Below, piece by piece: positions 40,065-49,821 of a DNA stretch of 52,866 nt. Origin of the DNA: Salinicoccus kekensis (GTDB taxonomy: Bacteria; Bacillota; Bacilli; Staphylococcales; Salinicoccaceae); NCBI RefSeq assembly GCF_900220995.1, contig NZ_OBQF01000008.1, positions 1 to 52,866 on the forward strand, in the 5' to 3' direction. The notes under the pieces were generated by a model. It was not told where the DNA came from. It did no database searches and saw only the letters and a list, made by a program, of their open reading frames with translations. The translations under genes were made by a program, and so were the position numbers. Positions within the stretch are counted from its first letter, which is position 1. Each line of letters starts with the position of its first letter.

Positions 40065-41312
40065 TTAAAGAGAACCATCAATTTCGATACCGTCTTTCTG
40101 CTTTTTCTTATCTTTTACATTTTTATTATCTGCTTGATATTCATAATCTGCGATTTTATACGCAATTTGTTTTGGAGAAACATTTTGATTATTGTCCTTA
40201 TCTTGAGACAGTTCATCCATTGCTTTACTATATTTTTCATCATAGTTGATGCTTTTAAAATATTGATCTTTTTCTAATACAATCGGTTGGTATTTCATCT
40301 TAATATCATTATCATCAATATTTGTGAGTATGTCATTGAAATCTTTGACATGATCCCACGATTCTAAATCTTTCGGGCTACCCAATTGTTGAAAGTTTTG
40401 GTGTCGAGGTGAAGCAACATGATTTTTAACGGTCATACCTGTTTCTCGATGTTCAATTTTTTCATTAATATGTTCTAATATAAAACGTTCTCCTGCTTTA
40501 TCACTGTCTACCGCAAAAACAACATTTTTAGGTGGTTGCTTCGTTTCTTCATATATCTGTCCGATAGCATTGTAGTAAGTTTCCGGTTTCAATCCGGCCA
40601 TTGAAACCATTCGAGCATTAGGTGGATTGTACATACTTGTGTAACTCAATAAATCAATGGATGATTCAAATACATATAAATTTTTCGGCTTACCATTTGT
40701 AATACTGAAGCCCTGTTTTTCTTCTGAATTTTCTACAATCTGCTTAAAACGTTTTTCAGGATGCGTACCTTGTTTATCCATCCCAACAACCTCTTTATTT
40801 TTTGCCCACATAAATACAACATTGTCATTATGGTCTTGCTGTATGAGCTTTTTGTTGATTAAAGTATCAACTAAATCTTCATTAATTCCCCTGTGATCGA
40901 CCAGGTATTCTTTTGCTTTACTTGTGTCATCAGACAATTCTTTCGGATCAAAGACAAAAGGTTCTTTCTCTTTATTCACATTCACTTCCTTCGTTTTATA
41001 TTCATCATTTAATGTCAATTCTTTAACAGCATCTCTAAAACTATAATCATGAACACTTCTCAAATAATTAATCGGGTTGCCTTTGATATCTTGTGAGTTC
41101 CAGTGGAAAGAGTTTTCTTTTTTATTAATCACAAAACTGTCATGCTCGGCCAGTTTAGCGTATTTATCTGAAACATGAAGCACAACATCCCCCTGATCCT
41201 CTATAACATCTACAATATCAACATTCTGCGCTTTTAGAACAAGCTCTTTAGGTACAGGTTTTCTCTCTTTAAATAACTGTCTGATTTCATCTTGAGTATA
41301 ATCTTTTGCCAT
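40065..41312 (-). CDS. Toprim/DUF3991-type primase-like protein of the transfer region
   Basis: A 415-aa protein. The N-terminal ~100 residues carry the DUF3991-type part (FHWNSQDIKGNPINYLR). The toprim domain is visible as LYVFESSIDLLSY then NVVFAVDSDKAGERF, giving the catalytic glutamate and D-x-D. The C-terminal tail is polar. Proteins of this type on Gram-positive plasmids probably synthesise primers on the transferred strand. The start at 41312 follows AAGGAG. It is the last gene of the minus-strand DNA-processing operon, and the IS256-like element lies immediately beyond its stop. Confidence 0.8.
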   Translation of the reverse strand: MAKDYTQDEIRQLFKERKPVPKELVLKAQNVDIVDVIEDQGDVVLHVSDKYAKLAEHDSFVINKKENSFHWNSQDIKGNPINYLRSVHDYSFRDAVKELTLNDEYKTKEVNVNKEKEPFVFDPKELSDDTSKAKEYLVDHRGINEDLVDTLINKKLIQQDHNDNVVFMWAKNKEVVGMDKQGTHPEKRFKQIVENSEEKQGFSITNGKPKNLYVFESSIDLLSYTSMYNPPNARMVSMAGLKPETYYNAIGQIYEETKQPPKNVVFAVDSDKAGERFILEHINEKIEHRETGMTVKNHVASPRHQNFQQLGSPKDLESWDHVKDFNDILTNIDDNDIKMKYQPIVLEKDQYFKSINYDEKYSKAMDELSQDKDNNQNVSPKQIAYKIADYEYQADNKNVKDKKKQKDGIEIDGSL

Positions 41313-41390
41313 TCGATCTTCTCCTTTGTAAAAAAACGAGTAATAGAAAAAGAGAAAGTAGATTAATATCCACTTTCTCAATCATTAAAG

Positions 41391-43517
41391 TTAAAATTTG
41401 AACTGTGTTTTGTATTCTTCATTCATTTCAACAAAAGCATCAAATGATTTTCCTTTTTTAGATTTGAAGCCCTTCACCTTATTTTTTGTCTGTTTATTCG
41501 TAATTAATTCTTTTACATGTGTTTGTGACAGTTTTGTTCCGGCCATATTTTCAAATATCACGAAATTGCAATCTGAATGGTTGCAAGGGTAGAACACTGC
41601 GCCCTTTTTACTTTTACGCTTTTCCACTCTCCCCTGCGTACATTTTGGACATTCAGCAATACCTTTAACGTGACTGACTGCTTTAATATCGTTCGTGACA
41701 TTATTTTTTTCTAATTCTTCATCAATTACGCTTGTTTGGTGCTTTAGATACTTTTCGATATTTGCAATAAAAGTCTTAAAATCCATTTTTTCATCAGATA
41801 TATTTTTTAAAGCTTTCTCCCATTTTGCCGTCATTTCAGCAGAAGCGAGTAAAGTGCCTGTGACTGCGTTACATAGCAATATTCCTTTTTTAGTGATTTC
41901 CACTTTATTCTTCTTTACAGTAATATATTCATGTTTTTGTAACTTCTCGATGACATCAGCTCGTGTGGCTTCTGTGCCAATACCTTCAATATCTTTCAAG
42001 ATGTCCGCATCTTCTTTTTCTTCCACTTGTTTTCCGCAGGTTTTCATTAAGTTAATGAGCTGTCCTTCAGTGTATAATTTAGGAGGTTTCGTAACTCCCT
42101 CATATAAATCCGGAAGTGCTTGTACAACGTCTCCTTCTTTTAAATCTGGCAAGGTATTTTGTTCGTCTTTTGTCTCAGCTACATCCTCTTTGAATAGTGA
42201 TTGCCATCCTAAGTTCACATCAATTTTCCCTTTAGAATGAAATGGGTGCTCTTTAATATTTGTTGTTACCTCTGTTGTTTCATATTCATAATCTTCTAAG
42301 AACATTGCGATTGTTGTATTATATATTTCTTTGAATAAATTCGCTTCTGCATCATTCAATTTACTAACTTGTGCCTTTGAGACACCTTTTGTTAATACAA
42401 CGGCATAGTGTTCTTGTACTTTTGAACCGTCTACAAAGCGTTTTCTAGCTTCTGAATAGCCTATTATGGGTTTCAGGTCATAAATATCAAAATACTGATT
42501 TAATCGGTCTTTTATATAATTAAATTCCTGCTCTGTTATAAATCGAGAATCAGTACGGGGGTATGTGACTAGCTTCTTTTCATATAAAGATTGAACCGTC
42601 TTTAATGTCTGCTTCGGACTGTATTTCCATTTTTTATTCGCGGTTGTTTGCAATGTACTCAATGAGTGCAATTGTGGTGCAGACTGCTTCTTCCATTCTT
42701 TCTCAACGGCTGTTACCTCGCCTTGTCTTTCATCTTTAATTTTAGACAAAAGATCCAATGCAACAGCCCTGTCTTTATCTTTGAATTCCATTTTACCTTT
42801 ATAATCATGACCGTCTTTAGTGAAAGTGGCATGTATCTCATAAAAAGCTTCTGGTTTGAACTGATCGATTTCTTTCTGGCGCTGAAAAATCATATAAAGC
42901 GTAGGTGTTTGTACTCGCCCAATGCCAAAGACATCCCGATTCAAACCGAGTGCTTGAAACTTCAGTGTATATAGTGGACTTAAATTCATGCCGATCAGAT
43001 AATCTGCGACCATGCGTGCTTTTGCTTCTTGAAACATTAAGACATCTTTTGAATTATCCATCAGGGCATCAAAGCCTTTTCTTACTTCATCCACTTCTAA
43101 GGAATTAATCCATAAGCGCTTTATCGGTGTATCTTTAACACCTGCCTGTTGAAGAATGAGATAGAAAATATTTGAACCTTCCCTGTCTACGTCACATCCA
43201 TTGATAACTAGACTTGCTGACTTCAACATCTGCTTCACGGAATTGAAATGTTGGGTTTTGCCTTTAGAAATTTTGTACTCAAAGCGTTTTGGTAGATATG
43301 GCAAATTTTTTAAATCCCATGTGTTGACAGCATCTTGCGTTTCCTGTGGCAATTTTAATTCTACTAAGTGACCAATGCCCCATGTGATAAATGCGCCACT
43401 CTTAAAAGTGGCGCAGGGTTCTATCTCAATATGTGTTTTAGTCTTATTTTTTACATTAAAGGCTTCTGCATAGGCTTTCGCCTGTGATGGCTTTTCTGCA
43501 ACAATTACGGTCGTCAA
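41391..43517 (-). CDS. topB: DNA topoisomerase III (type IA), TrsI/TraI-like
   Basis: A 708-aa type IA topoisomerase. The toprim domain starts with VIVAEKPSQAKAYAEAF and has NGCDVDREGSNIFY near 100. The active-site tyrosine is in VTYPRTDSRF near 320. A zinc-binding tail is visible (ECPKCTQGRVEKR then CNHSDCNF). Length and layout match the plasmid topoisomerases of staphylococcal transfer regions, thought to remove tangles during transfer or replication. It starts with ATG after AAAGGAGG. It lies in an operon from the relaxase to the toprim gene. Confidence 0.94.
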   Translation of the reverse strand: MTTVIVAEKPSQAKAYAEAFNVKNKTKTHIEIEPCATFKSGAFITWGIGHLVELKLPQETQDAVNTWDLKNLPYLPKRFEYKISKGKTQHFNSVKQMLKSASLVINGCDVDREGSNIFYLILQQAGVKDTPIKRLWINSLEVDEVRKGFDALMDNSKDVLMFQEAKARMVADYLIGMNLSPLYTLKFQALGLNRDVFGIGRVQTPTLYMIFQRQKEIDQFKPEAFYEIHATFTKDGHDYKGKMEFKDKDRAVALDLLSKIKDERQGEVTAVEKEWKKQSAPQLHSLSTLQTTANKKWKYSPKQTLKTVQSLYEKKLVTYPRTDSRFITEQEFNYIKDRLNQYFDIYDLKPIIGYSEARKRFVDGSKVQEHYAVVLTKGVSKAQVSKLNDAEANLFKEIYNTTIAMFLEDYEYETTEVTTNIKEHPFHSKGKIDVNLGWQSLFKEDVAETKDEQNTLPDLKEGDVVQALPDLYEGVTKPPKLYTEGQLINLMKTCGKQVEEKEDADILKDIEGIGTEATRADVIEKLQKHEYITVKKNKVEITKKGILLCNAVTGTLLASAEMTAKWEKALKNISDEKMDFKTFIANIEKYLKHQTSVIDEELEKNNVTNDIKAVSHVKGIAECPKCTQGRVEKRKSKKGAVFYPCNHSDCNFVIFENMAGTKLSQTHVKELITNKQTKNKVKGFKSKKGKSFDAFVEMNEEYKTQFKF

Positions 43518-43532
43518 AATTGGTGTCCTCCT

Positions 43533-44144
43533 TTATATAAAACTCGTATTAATACTTTTTAATAATTTCAGTTCATTTGTATTAATGCCGACAACATCGA
43601 TAAACCAAAGAATGTCTATCAATTCATTGTTAGAACGCTTCAATTGATTCTTGTCTAACTTTAAACGGTGATAGGAAATATTTTTAGAACCTTCTTCTTT
43701 TTCTATAAACAATAACTCTTTTTGCTGTGTATAATCGGCTATTTTTTCTTCTATCAAAAAATCAATATATGTGCTGTAATCACATAATACATTGAGTAAC
43801 GTACCAATCACTTTTTTCTCATAACGCTCATTTAAGCCCATAATAATTTCATCCAATATTTCTAGAGGTTTTAATTTAATTCTCATTTCTATAGTATCAG
43901 CTTCTAAATCATGAATCTCGTTGTCTCTCAATCGTTGAATATGTCTGTTGATATCAACAGAGAACCAATCATCGTTTAAATGCGATTTAATTTTAACCTG
44001 CTTATCTTTATAAGAGTGAAAATGAAATATATAGTCAGTAATTAACATAACCTCATGATCTATTTCGATTAATGGTTCATTAAAACGGTCATTATCAAAT
44101 ATAGTGACTTTATTATCTTGAATTAATACATCTAATTGCTCCAT
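43533..44144 (-). CDS. Hypothetical protein (203 aa) in the DNA-processing operon
   Basis: A 203-aa soluble protein, acidic, beta-rich at the N-terminus and helical later. No motif is recognised. The start at 44144 is set by GAGGTG six bases upstream; the longer frame to 44204 overlaps the preceding gene. It is flanked by the ArdC-like gene and topoisomerase III, so a transfer or establishment function is likely. Confidence 0.6.
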   Translation of the reverse strand: MEQLDVLIQDNKVTIFDNDRFNEPLIEIDHEVMLITDYIFHFHSYKDKQVKIKSHLNDDWFSVDINRHIQRLRDNEIHDLEADTIEMRIKLKPLEILDEIIMGLNERYEKKVIGTLLNVLCDYSTYIDFLIEEKIADYTQQKELLFIEKEEGSKNISYHRLKLDKNQLKRSNNELIDILWFIDVVGINTNELKLLKSINTSFI

Positions 44145-44193
44145 GTGATCACCTCTATAAATGTTATATGATTGTATTACGCTGTCTCGCCTT

Positions 44194-45570
44194 TTAAAGT
44201 TCAATATCCTGCTTTTTATTCTTCTTCTTGATCTCTTTTTCTTTCATCTGTTCAACAAGTTGATTATCTTTGTTCAATCCGAAATCGATAAATTCTTTAA
44301 TTGTACTTTCCTGATTATTTTGGAACGTTTTATAAGCCTTGTTAAAAGTTCGTTTATCCGTAGTATTGTTATAAAAATCAACAGTGTCGCCGTTCTCAAA
44401 TTCAATGGCCAAATTATCTGTGTCTTTAAGTACAGTAAATTCTTTAAGACTATCTGATTTCATATTTTGATAATCAAAGCGCATATCTCCGATTTTCAAA
44501 GTCTGAATCGTTTCAGAAGCTTTTTCTGACCCTTCCTTTACATTATCATTTTCTTCGTAGATACCTGGTGTTTTTTCAGATTTCATATCAATATCAACAT
44601 TCCTCTGTTCCTTCTCATGTACTTGTTCATATTCTTTTTCAATCCCATCAATCAGAGATCGAGACGCTTTACTCACTCTTTCGATGGCACTGAAGGTTTC
44701 TTTGTCATCCAGTGCGTTTAAATTATCTGTCCAGTTCGCCATATAGTCGATTGATTTTTCTGAAGTGTCTAGGCCAAAGTGTTTATTTGTTACATATGCT
44801 GTCATTTCTGCTTCCAGTTCTTTTGTGGGATTGTTTAATGTTGTTTCTTTGTGGAGCAATCCATGAGCTATCTCATGATTTAAGGTACTGATATATTCTC
44901 CATCACTTAAATTAGGTCGCATACGGATATCATCTGTAGAAGGATAATATGCACCTTTCGCATTACCGAGCCTTTCAGTGGTTTGTTCATCTTTTAGATG
45001 AAATCCCTGCTTTTCTGCGAATGACTTGATTGCTTCTTTTAAATCAGGATATTTCTCTTTCAAGGATTCTTCATCAAACTGAAACGGACGATTCGGAAAT
45101 ATTTTTGGATAATCTTCTGCTTTTGCATCCGTTTGTCCGATATCATAGACATCAGCAAATTTATAATAATGTAATTTTTGTTTAACTTTATATTCACCTG
45201 AATCAATCTTTGCCTGCTGTTCTTTTGTCGGCCGATTCAAAGGAATCCACTTATCATCTTTATCAATAGTATATTTTTTAAATATTGGCGCTAGTACCTG
45301 TAACGGTTTCTCACCTTCACGGATATTAAAGCCCAATTCTTCAAAATGCTTCTTGCCTGCTACCCCATGTGCACCTTTGTATTGATTATTTAATAGCATT
45401 TGATTTCTTGGAGAGTAATCATGCATCTTGGCCATGAAATCTAAATATTCTTTGATACCTTCCTCACTTTTCATATGCCATGCGACATCGCCCATTGCTT
45501 TATTAATAGTTTCTTTCATTTCAGCCTGTTTTTGTTTTGCAAACTCTTTTTTACTTAATCGTTTAGCCAT
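44194..45570 (-). CDS. ArdC-like protein with zinc metallopeptidase motif
   Basis: A 458-aa protein. Residues ~1-130 resemble the ssDNA-binding ArdC N-terminal domain (YSPRNQMLLNNQY, then a basic K-K-Y). The HExxH-type motif HEIAHGLLH near 230-238 with a later glutamate (KELEAEMTAYV) is an ImmA/IrrE-like zincin. The C-terminal ~150 residues are polar, with a small domain of the kind found in plasmid LtrC/LPD proteins. ArdC proteins protect incoming single-stranded plasmid DNA from restriction. The start at 45570 has AAAGGAGG upstream. Confidence 0.82.
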   Translation of the reverse strand: MAKRLSKKEFAKQKQAEMKETINKAMGDVAWHMKSEEGIKEYLDFMAKMHDYSPRNQMLLNNQYKGAHGVAGKKHFEELGFNIREGEKPLQVLAPIFKKYTIDKDDKWIPLNRPTKEQQAKIDSGEYKVKQKLHYYKFADVYDIGQTDAKAEDYPKIFPNRPFQFDEESLKEKYPDLKEAIKSFAEKQGFHLKDEQTTERLGNAKGAYYPSTDDIRMRPNLSDGEYISTLNHEIAHGLLHKETTLNNPTKELEAEMTAYVTNKHFGLDTSEKSIDYMANWTDNLNALDDKETFSAIERVSKASRSLIDGIEKEYEQVHEKEQRNVDIDMKSEKTPGIYEENDNVKEGSEKASETIQTLKIGDMRFDYQNMKSDSLKEFTVLKDTDNLAIEFENGDTVDFYNNTTDKRTFNKAYKTFQNNQESTIKEFIDFGLNKDNQLVEQMKEKEIKKKNKKQDIEL

Positions 45571-45677
45571 TGGCCATCCTCCTTTAATAAAAAAAGAATA
45601 CCTTAAAAGGTATTCTCTCAAACTAATCATTTAATAACCCATTATGTCGAATTGTTCTAACCTTAATATTAATTTTC

Positions 45678-45866
45678 TTAAAGGATTGTTTTCGTGTCTA
45701 AATCAACTTCGAACGCAACTGCCTCATCTGTATTAACATCCTCTAAGTTTTCTTCATTAACAGGCACTATAATATTTTCATCATTCTTTGGGGAATAAAC
45801 TGTCAATGTCCTCTGTTCTGCATCCATATCTACCGCTACACAAATATCTGTATTTTGATTTTTCAT
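45678..45866 (-). CDS. Small acidic hypothetical protein (62 aa)
   Basis: A strongly acidic 62-aa protein with several beta-like strands. GGAGG lies before the ATG. It begins 14 bp after the relaxase stop in the same operon. No family is recognised; DNA mimicry or an antirestriction role is possible but not shown. Confidence 0.6.
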   Translation of the reverse strand: MKNQNTDICVAVDMDAEQRTLTVYSPKNDENIIVPVNEENLEDVNTDEAVAFEVDLDTKTIL

Positions 45867-45880
45867 TCTAAAACCTCCAT

Positions 45881-47119
45881 TTATAATTCATATCCATATT
45901 GCTGTCGAGATTTTTCTTGTTCGACACTTTGCTCTAACCGCCTATTATCCATTTCAAGTTGTTGATCTTTATAGCGAGAGTTGAACCCCCTTTCAATCAT
46001 AAATTGAGTCCGTCTATTAAGAACCGGATTGTACTTCACTCGTCTATATCTAATAGGTGATTTCTGTTGAGCCGGCTCAAACTCTGCCTTGTTTCTAAAA
46101 AATTCATTTTCTCTTAACCTACTTTTAAGTCTTTCTTCTTCTTTCAAATTTTTTAATAATGCATTACCCATTCGTTCATCCAGTTCATTCAACTTATTAG
46201 TTTTTGTATTCTCATATTTCTTATATTCTTTTGTACCAGTACCGTATAAGCGCTTATTTAATGCTGTTTCCTGATCTAACATTTGATTATATTCTTCATA
46301 CTGTTTGCTATGATTTCGTTTAATATAATCATGTGTATATTCATCAATCAATGGTTGTAAATGCTTCATTCCCTTTCGATTATATGACCATTTATTACTA
46401 TTTTCTGGCAACTGTTTTTTAATCTTTTCCAATTTTTCTTTTTGTATTTCCGTTGGTTTTTGAAGAAAATCATTTTTAACTAACTGATCTCTTTGCTTAG
46501 TCATGATATCCAAACGATGGTTTCTATCAATCAACTGATTAATGAATTTACTTTTCATATCACTCAATGTTTTATCGGTACGTGCACCTCGTTGTACTCC
46601 ATCTGATTCTCTTTCAACTTTTTCGTCCATATTAACTGATGCCACATGAATATGAATGTTATCTGTGTTTCTATGAATTGCACCTGTCCAAACTAAATTA
46701 TTGATCTTGGCTGAACGCTTAAAAGAATTCATTGAATCTCTGGCAGATTGAATTAAGGCTTTAGAATCTAATTCATTTGTACGAGAATTATATAGTCCAT
46801 ACTCCTCTAAAAATGTATTATCAAAAGAGTAAACATCCTGCCATAAAACACGATTATCATTTCTAGCATTATCAAAAGCATTTGCCTTACTCAATATTTC
46901 ATTCTGTTCTAATTTATCTTTCTTATCATCAAATCCGAAAGCACCTTTCTTACGATCATTCATATAATCAATATAGTTAGCAAAATAATCTGGTGTAGAT
47001 TCCGATTCATTTAATGCTTCTTTTCTATAAATATAATTGATATAAGAAGAATAATTCTTTCGGGATGCAGTATTGGGTTTAATAAATTGTGCCTTTAGTA
47101 CAATCGCCGGTTTCATCAT
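45881..47119 (-). CDS. MobP-type relaxase
   Basis: A 412-aa relaxase that nicks oriT and pilots the DNA. It starts with KPAIVLKAQFIKPNTAS and shows a conserved YINYIYRKEA and Y (about 25-35). The metal-binding histidine motif NTDNIHIHVASVNMD lies near 150. The layout fits the MobP2-like relaxases of Firmicutes, not the MobQ (Nes) relaxase of pSK41. The C-terminal part is long, basic and helical. Downstream of two accessory genes, it begins about 60 bp after the second. Confidence 0.86.
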   Translation of the reverse strand: MMKPAIVLKAQFIKPNTASRKNYSSYINYIYRKEALNESESTPDYFANYIDYMNDRKKGAFGFDDKKDKLEQNEILSKANAFDNARNDNRVLWQDVYSFDNTFLEEYGLYNSRTNELDSKALIQSARDSMNSFKRSAKINNLVWTGAIHRNTDNIHIHVASVNMDEKVERESDGVQRGARTDKTLSDMKSKFINQLIDRNHRLDIMTKQRDQLVKNDFLQKPTEIQKEKLEKIKKQLPENSNKWSYNRKGMKHLQPLIDEYTHDYIKRNHSKQYEEYNQMLDQETALNKRLYGTGTKEYKKYENTKTNKLNELDERMGNALLKNLKEEERLKSRLRENEFFRNKAEFEPAQQKSPIRYRRVKYNPVLNRRTQFMIERGFNSRYKDQQLEMDNRRLEQSVEQEKSRQQYGYEL

Positions 47120-47182
47120 TATCCCTCAATTTCTTTGTGGATTAGAAATAACAAAAGAGGTTTACTATCGGTCTGTAAAGTA

Positions 47183-47683
47183 TTATACGTTCAACCAATC
47201 GTCATCAATTTTATCTGACTTCTTCTCATTCTCCATAATCAATCCATCATCATTATTCTGTTCCAATGTATCTTCTATATTTTTAGATTGCCCTTTTCTT
47301 CTAAAACTATCTCTTTCTCTAATAAGTTTTGTGATTTCTTTTCTGGCTGAAGTGTAGTAATCACTTTCGAATATATCTCGATTCACAATCGCTTTTGGAT
47401 GCTTTTTAATTTCAAAATCAGCGGTCAGAAGCAAACTGTTTACACTGACACAGTGATCGATATGGTTCATTTTTTTCTTCATCTGTTCGATTTCATTTTT
47501 AATTGTGTTCATCTTATCTAACATTTTATATTCAGCAGATTCATGCTCAATCATCTCTGATAAAGCAAATTGTTCTATCGCTTGTACTAATACTTCTTTT
47601 TCAGATTTTAATCCTTTTGCTTTTTTGATTGCATGTATTTTAGAGACTGTATCATCTTCCAAATCATATCTTTTTGAAACCAT
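47183..47683 (-). CDS. Relaxosome accessory protein with RHH-like N-terminus
   Basis: A 166-aa protein. The first ~50 residues resemble a ribbon-helix-helix or MobC-type DNA-binding unit (SKRYDLEDDTVSKIHAIKK). A coiled coil (about 60-95) and a polar tail follow. It is encoded between a second RHH protein and the relaxase, which suggests oriT binding or relaxase recruitment. AGGAGG-like GGAGGG precedes the ATG. Confidence 0.65.
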   Translation of the reverse strand: MVSKRYDLEDDTVSKIHAIKKAKGLKSEKEVLVQAIEQFALSEMIEHESAEYKMLDKMNTIKNEIEQMKKKMNHIDHCVSVNSLLLTADFEIKKHPKAIVNRDIFESDYYTSARKEITKLIRERDSFRRKGQSKNIEDTLEQNNDDGLIMENEKKSDKIDDDWLNV

Positions 47684-47694
47684 TGTGACCCTCC

Positions 47695-48009
47695 TTATTC
47701 AGATACATCATAATTATCTTCATCAAGATGCAGTTCTTCTTTAGTCAGTAAATCGATGAAGAACCCTCTAAATCTTTTGTTTTCATCAATGAATTGATTG
47801 TATGCTTCTGTGTTTGCATCTAAACTAATTTGTGTATTTCTCATTGCTGTTTCAAACTTTGTTATCGAGTTAAATAACAATCTATCTTCAACATATTTTC
47901 CTAATACATCTTTAACGAGTTCACTAAAATTCATATCTTTCTCTTTAGCAATTAACTTTAGTTGATATAGAATCTGATCATCAAATTCCTTAATATTTAT
48001 TTGCGCCAT
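47695..48009 (-). CDS. RHH/CopG-like oriT-binding protein
   Basis: A 104-aa protein with an N-terminal ribbon-helix-helix pattern (AQINIKEFDDQILYQLKLIA, then MNFSELVKDVLGKYV) and a helical dimerisation or partner-binding tail. The start at 48009 has AAAAGGAG nine bases upstream. It is the first gene after the likely oriT, where the DNA-binding accessory of relaxosomes is usually found. It probably also represses its own operon. Confidence 0.75.
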   Translation of the reverse strand: MAQINIKEFDDQILYQLKLIAKEKDMNFSELVKDVLGKYVEDRLLFNSITKFETAMRNTQISLDANTEAYNQFIDENKRFRGFFIDLLTKEELHLDEDNYDVSE

Positions 48010-48030
48010 CAAAAATTCTCCTTTTAACAC

Positions 48031-48221
48031 TGTACATTTTCTTGTACAATGGTATTTTTATACTGAAATAAGGCTATTTTTATGTACAATGGTATGTACA
48101 TAAGCCTTAAAACTGTCTATAAAATAATATTGCCGGCACTGCCGGCATATCAATGGTTTTGAGGATTGATATATTGAAAATATATAAAATCCTCCTTATG
48201 CTCTTACTTAAATTAAGGATT
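48031..48221. other. Likely oriT and mobilisation promoter region
   Basis: A compact set of repeats. Two direct copies of TGTACAATGGTAT lie at 48043-48055 and 48084-48095. A nested inverted repeat has AAGGCT (48070-48075)/AGCCTT (48103-48108) outside TATGTAC (48081-48087)/GTACATA (48096-48102). Two direct TGCCGGCA palindromes follow (48131-48138, 48140-48147), then a hairpin with GAGGATT/AATCCTC arms (about 48161-48194). Its place directly upstream of the RHH and relaxase genes makes it the best oriT candidate. The nick site was not identified. Confidence 0.7.
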
Positions 48222-49073
48222 TTAAAGATTTGATTCAAGGATAGAAAGTTTTTCTTCACGTTCATCTATTGAATCTTCAACATCTGTAATCTCTTCTTTA
48301 AGTGATTCTATCTCTGAATAATGAGAAGAAATGCTTGCTTCTAACTCCATTTGTTCTTCATCTGTCATCATATCCATTTCATCTTCGCTGTCAGATATCT
48401 GATCTTCTAAAGTTTCAATTCGTCTATTATAATACTCGATGTCGTTCTCTAAAGAAGCAATTTGTTCATTTACTGTTTCAATTTCAAAAGCATAAGATTG
48501 CTGTTCATATTCTTCATCTGATAATGATTGTACACTTGCACTTGTTTCTTCTTCAGCAACAAAAGTATAAAGTGATGTGTCATCTGTGGAACTATCGTTC
48601 TCTGAAGAAAAGGCATCTAAGTGGAAATCTAATCTTAACTCAATATGATTATCTGGTAAGTTGTTGACTTCTACAACGAAAAAAGTCGGTGTGATTTGTT
48701 TTGCTTCAATGTCTAATTCGAGTAAGTCATTATTGTTCATACGTGCGATGCCACTGACTTCTAAAGTGTCGTTTGCAATGACAGGCGTTGTACCATCTCT
48801 ATTTTTAATTACAAACTTCGCCACATAAAATTCTTTCTTATCATTATATTCATTTTCAACTAATTGAATTGTATTGCTGTTGAGAGTGAAGTCTTTAAAC
48901 TTTTCCTCTTCCGGGATACTACTTGCTTCTGTCTGAATATATGTCTTGTATGTGTATAATGAAGCATAAGAAAGTACCACAACCGCGATAAAGATATAAA
49001 AGATAATCGATGTATTTCTTTTAAAGTACATCGCAAAATCTGTCATCTTATTTTTGATATGCTCTTTATCCAT
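48222..49073 (-). CDS. Membrane-anchored coiled-coil transfer protein (283 aa)
   Basis: One N-terminal membrane span (about residues 21-44, core TSIIFYIFIAVVVLSYASLY) is followed by a beta-rich extracellular domain (55-180). It ends in an acidic, strongly predicted coiled coil (190-283). It is the last gene of the transfer operon, beginning about 30 bp after the previous one. The family is unrecognised; the design suggests a surface or wall-crossing channel component. Confidence 0.68.
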   Translation of the reverse strand: MDKEHIKNKMTDFAMYFKRNTSIIFYIFIAVVVLSYASLYTYKTYIQTEASSIPEEEKFKDFTLNSNTIQLVENEYNDKKEFYVAKFVIKNRDGTTPVIANDTLEVSGIARMNNNDLLELDIEAKQITPTFFVVEVNNLPDNHIELRLDFHLDAFSSENDSSTDDTSLYTFVAEEETSASVQSLSDEEYEQQSYAFEIETVNEQIASLENDIEYYNRRIETLEDQISDSEDEMDMMTDEEQMELEASISSHYSEIESLKEEITDVEDSIDEREEKLSILESNL

Positions 49074-49102
49074 ACGGTTATCACCTGCCTTTACTATTAA
49101 TA

Positions 49103-49810
49103 TTAATCATATAATTCATCTGCATTCGGATCATTGATCGACACAATTGATGTGATAGTATCGAACTTAACTTCTCCTTCTACTGTATTAATTGTACCTT
49201 TCAAAATATAGTTTCCAGAAAAATTTTCGTCGCCTGCTTCGGTATTTGTTTGATACATTGCGATGACTTCAACACTATTATTTGAATACGAATAGTAAGC
49301 ATCTAATGATGTTATATCCATATCTATTTCAAGTGGTTCAAAGTCTCCTTCTGCATGTTCACCATCCTCCACATCTGAAATATCCTGATCGTCATCTAAA
49401 ATATAATAGTTTTCTTCCAGATATGTTTGAGCAGAATCGGTTGTCATCTCTTGCAGTTGTTCATTCTTTTCCTCTTGGTCATCATAACTGGTTAATATAT
49501 CAACAAACTCTGAAACGAATGTGTCATATGATTCGATTTCAGACCTTAATGCTTCACCTGAATTTTCTATACTTGCTGTCTCTTGTGATGTGTTCTGAGT
49601 ATCTTCTGTGTCTGATGATGTGCCTGCTTCATTGAACGATGGAGAAGAAGCGTCTGCCTCTGTATTCGTTGGTTCTTCTTCCAGTTGTGATTTTAATTCT
49701 TCATTTTCATTTTCAAGTTTTTGTGCTGTGGTTCGATTAGATAAGTACATAACAATGATGACGACGACTAATCCAATCATTATAAATCCAACTAAACGTT
49801 CTTTATTCAT
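49103..49810 (-). CDS. Membrane-anchored transfer protein, possibly VirB8/TcpC-like
   Basis: A 235-aa protein. An N-terminal span (about 7-24) is followed by a coiled linker, a low-complexity T/S/E/D linker (45-85) and a ~135-residue extracellular domain. That domain, with a helix (SEFVDILTSY) followed by long beta strands (NSVEVIAMYQT and GNYILKGTIN), resembles the NTF2-like fold of VirB8/TcpC. This is a structural guess from pattern only. ATG 49810 has GGAGG upstream, 11 bp after trsG. Confidence 0.6.
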   Translation of the reverse strand: MNKERLVGFIMIGLVVVIIVMYLSNRTTAQKLENENEELKSQLEEEPTNTEADASSPSFNEAGTSSDTEDTQNTSQETASIENSGEALRSEIESYDTFVSEFVDILTSYDDQEEKNEQLQEMTTDSAQTYLEENYYILDDDQDISDVEDGEHAEGDFEPLEIDMDITSLDAYYSYSNNSVEVIAMYQTNTEAGDENFSGNYILKGTINTVEGEVKFDTITSIVSINDPNADELYD

Positions 49811-49821
49811 ATGCCCCCTCC

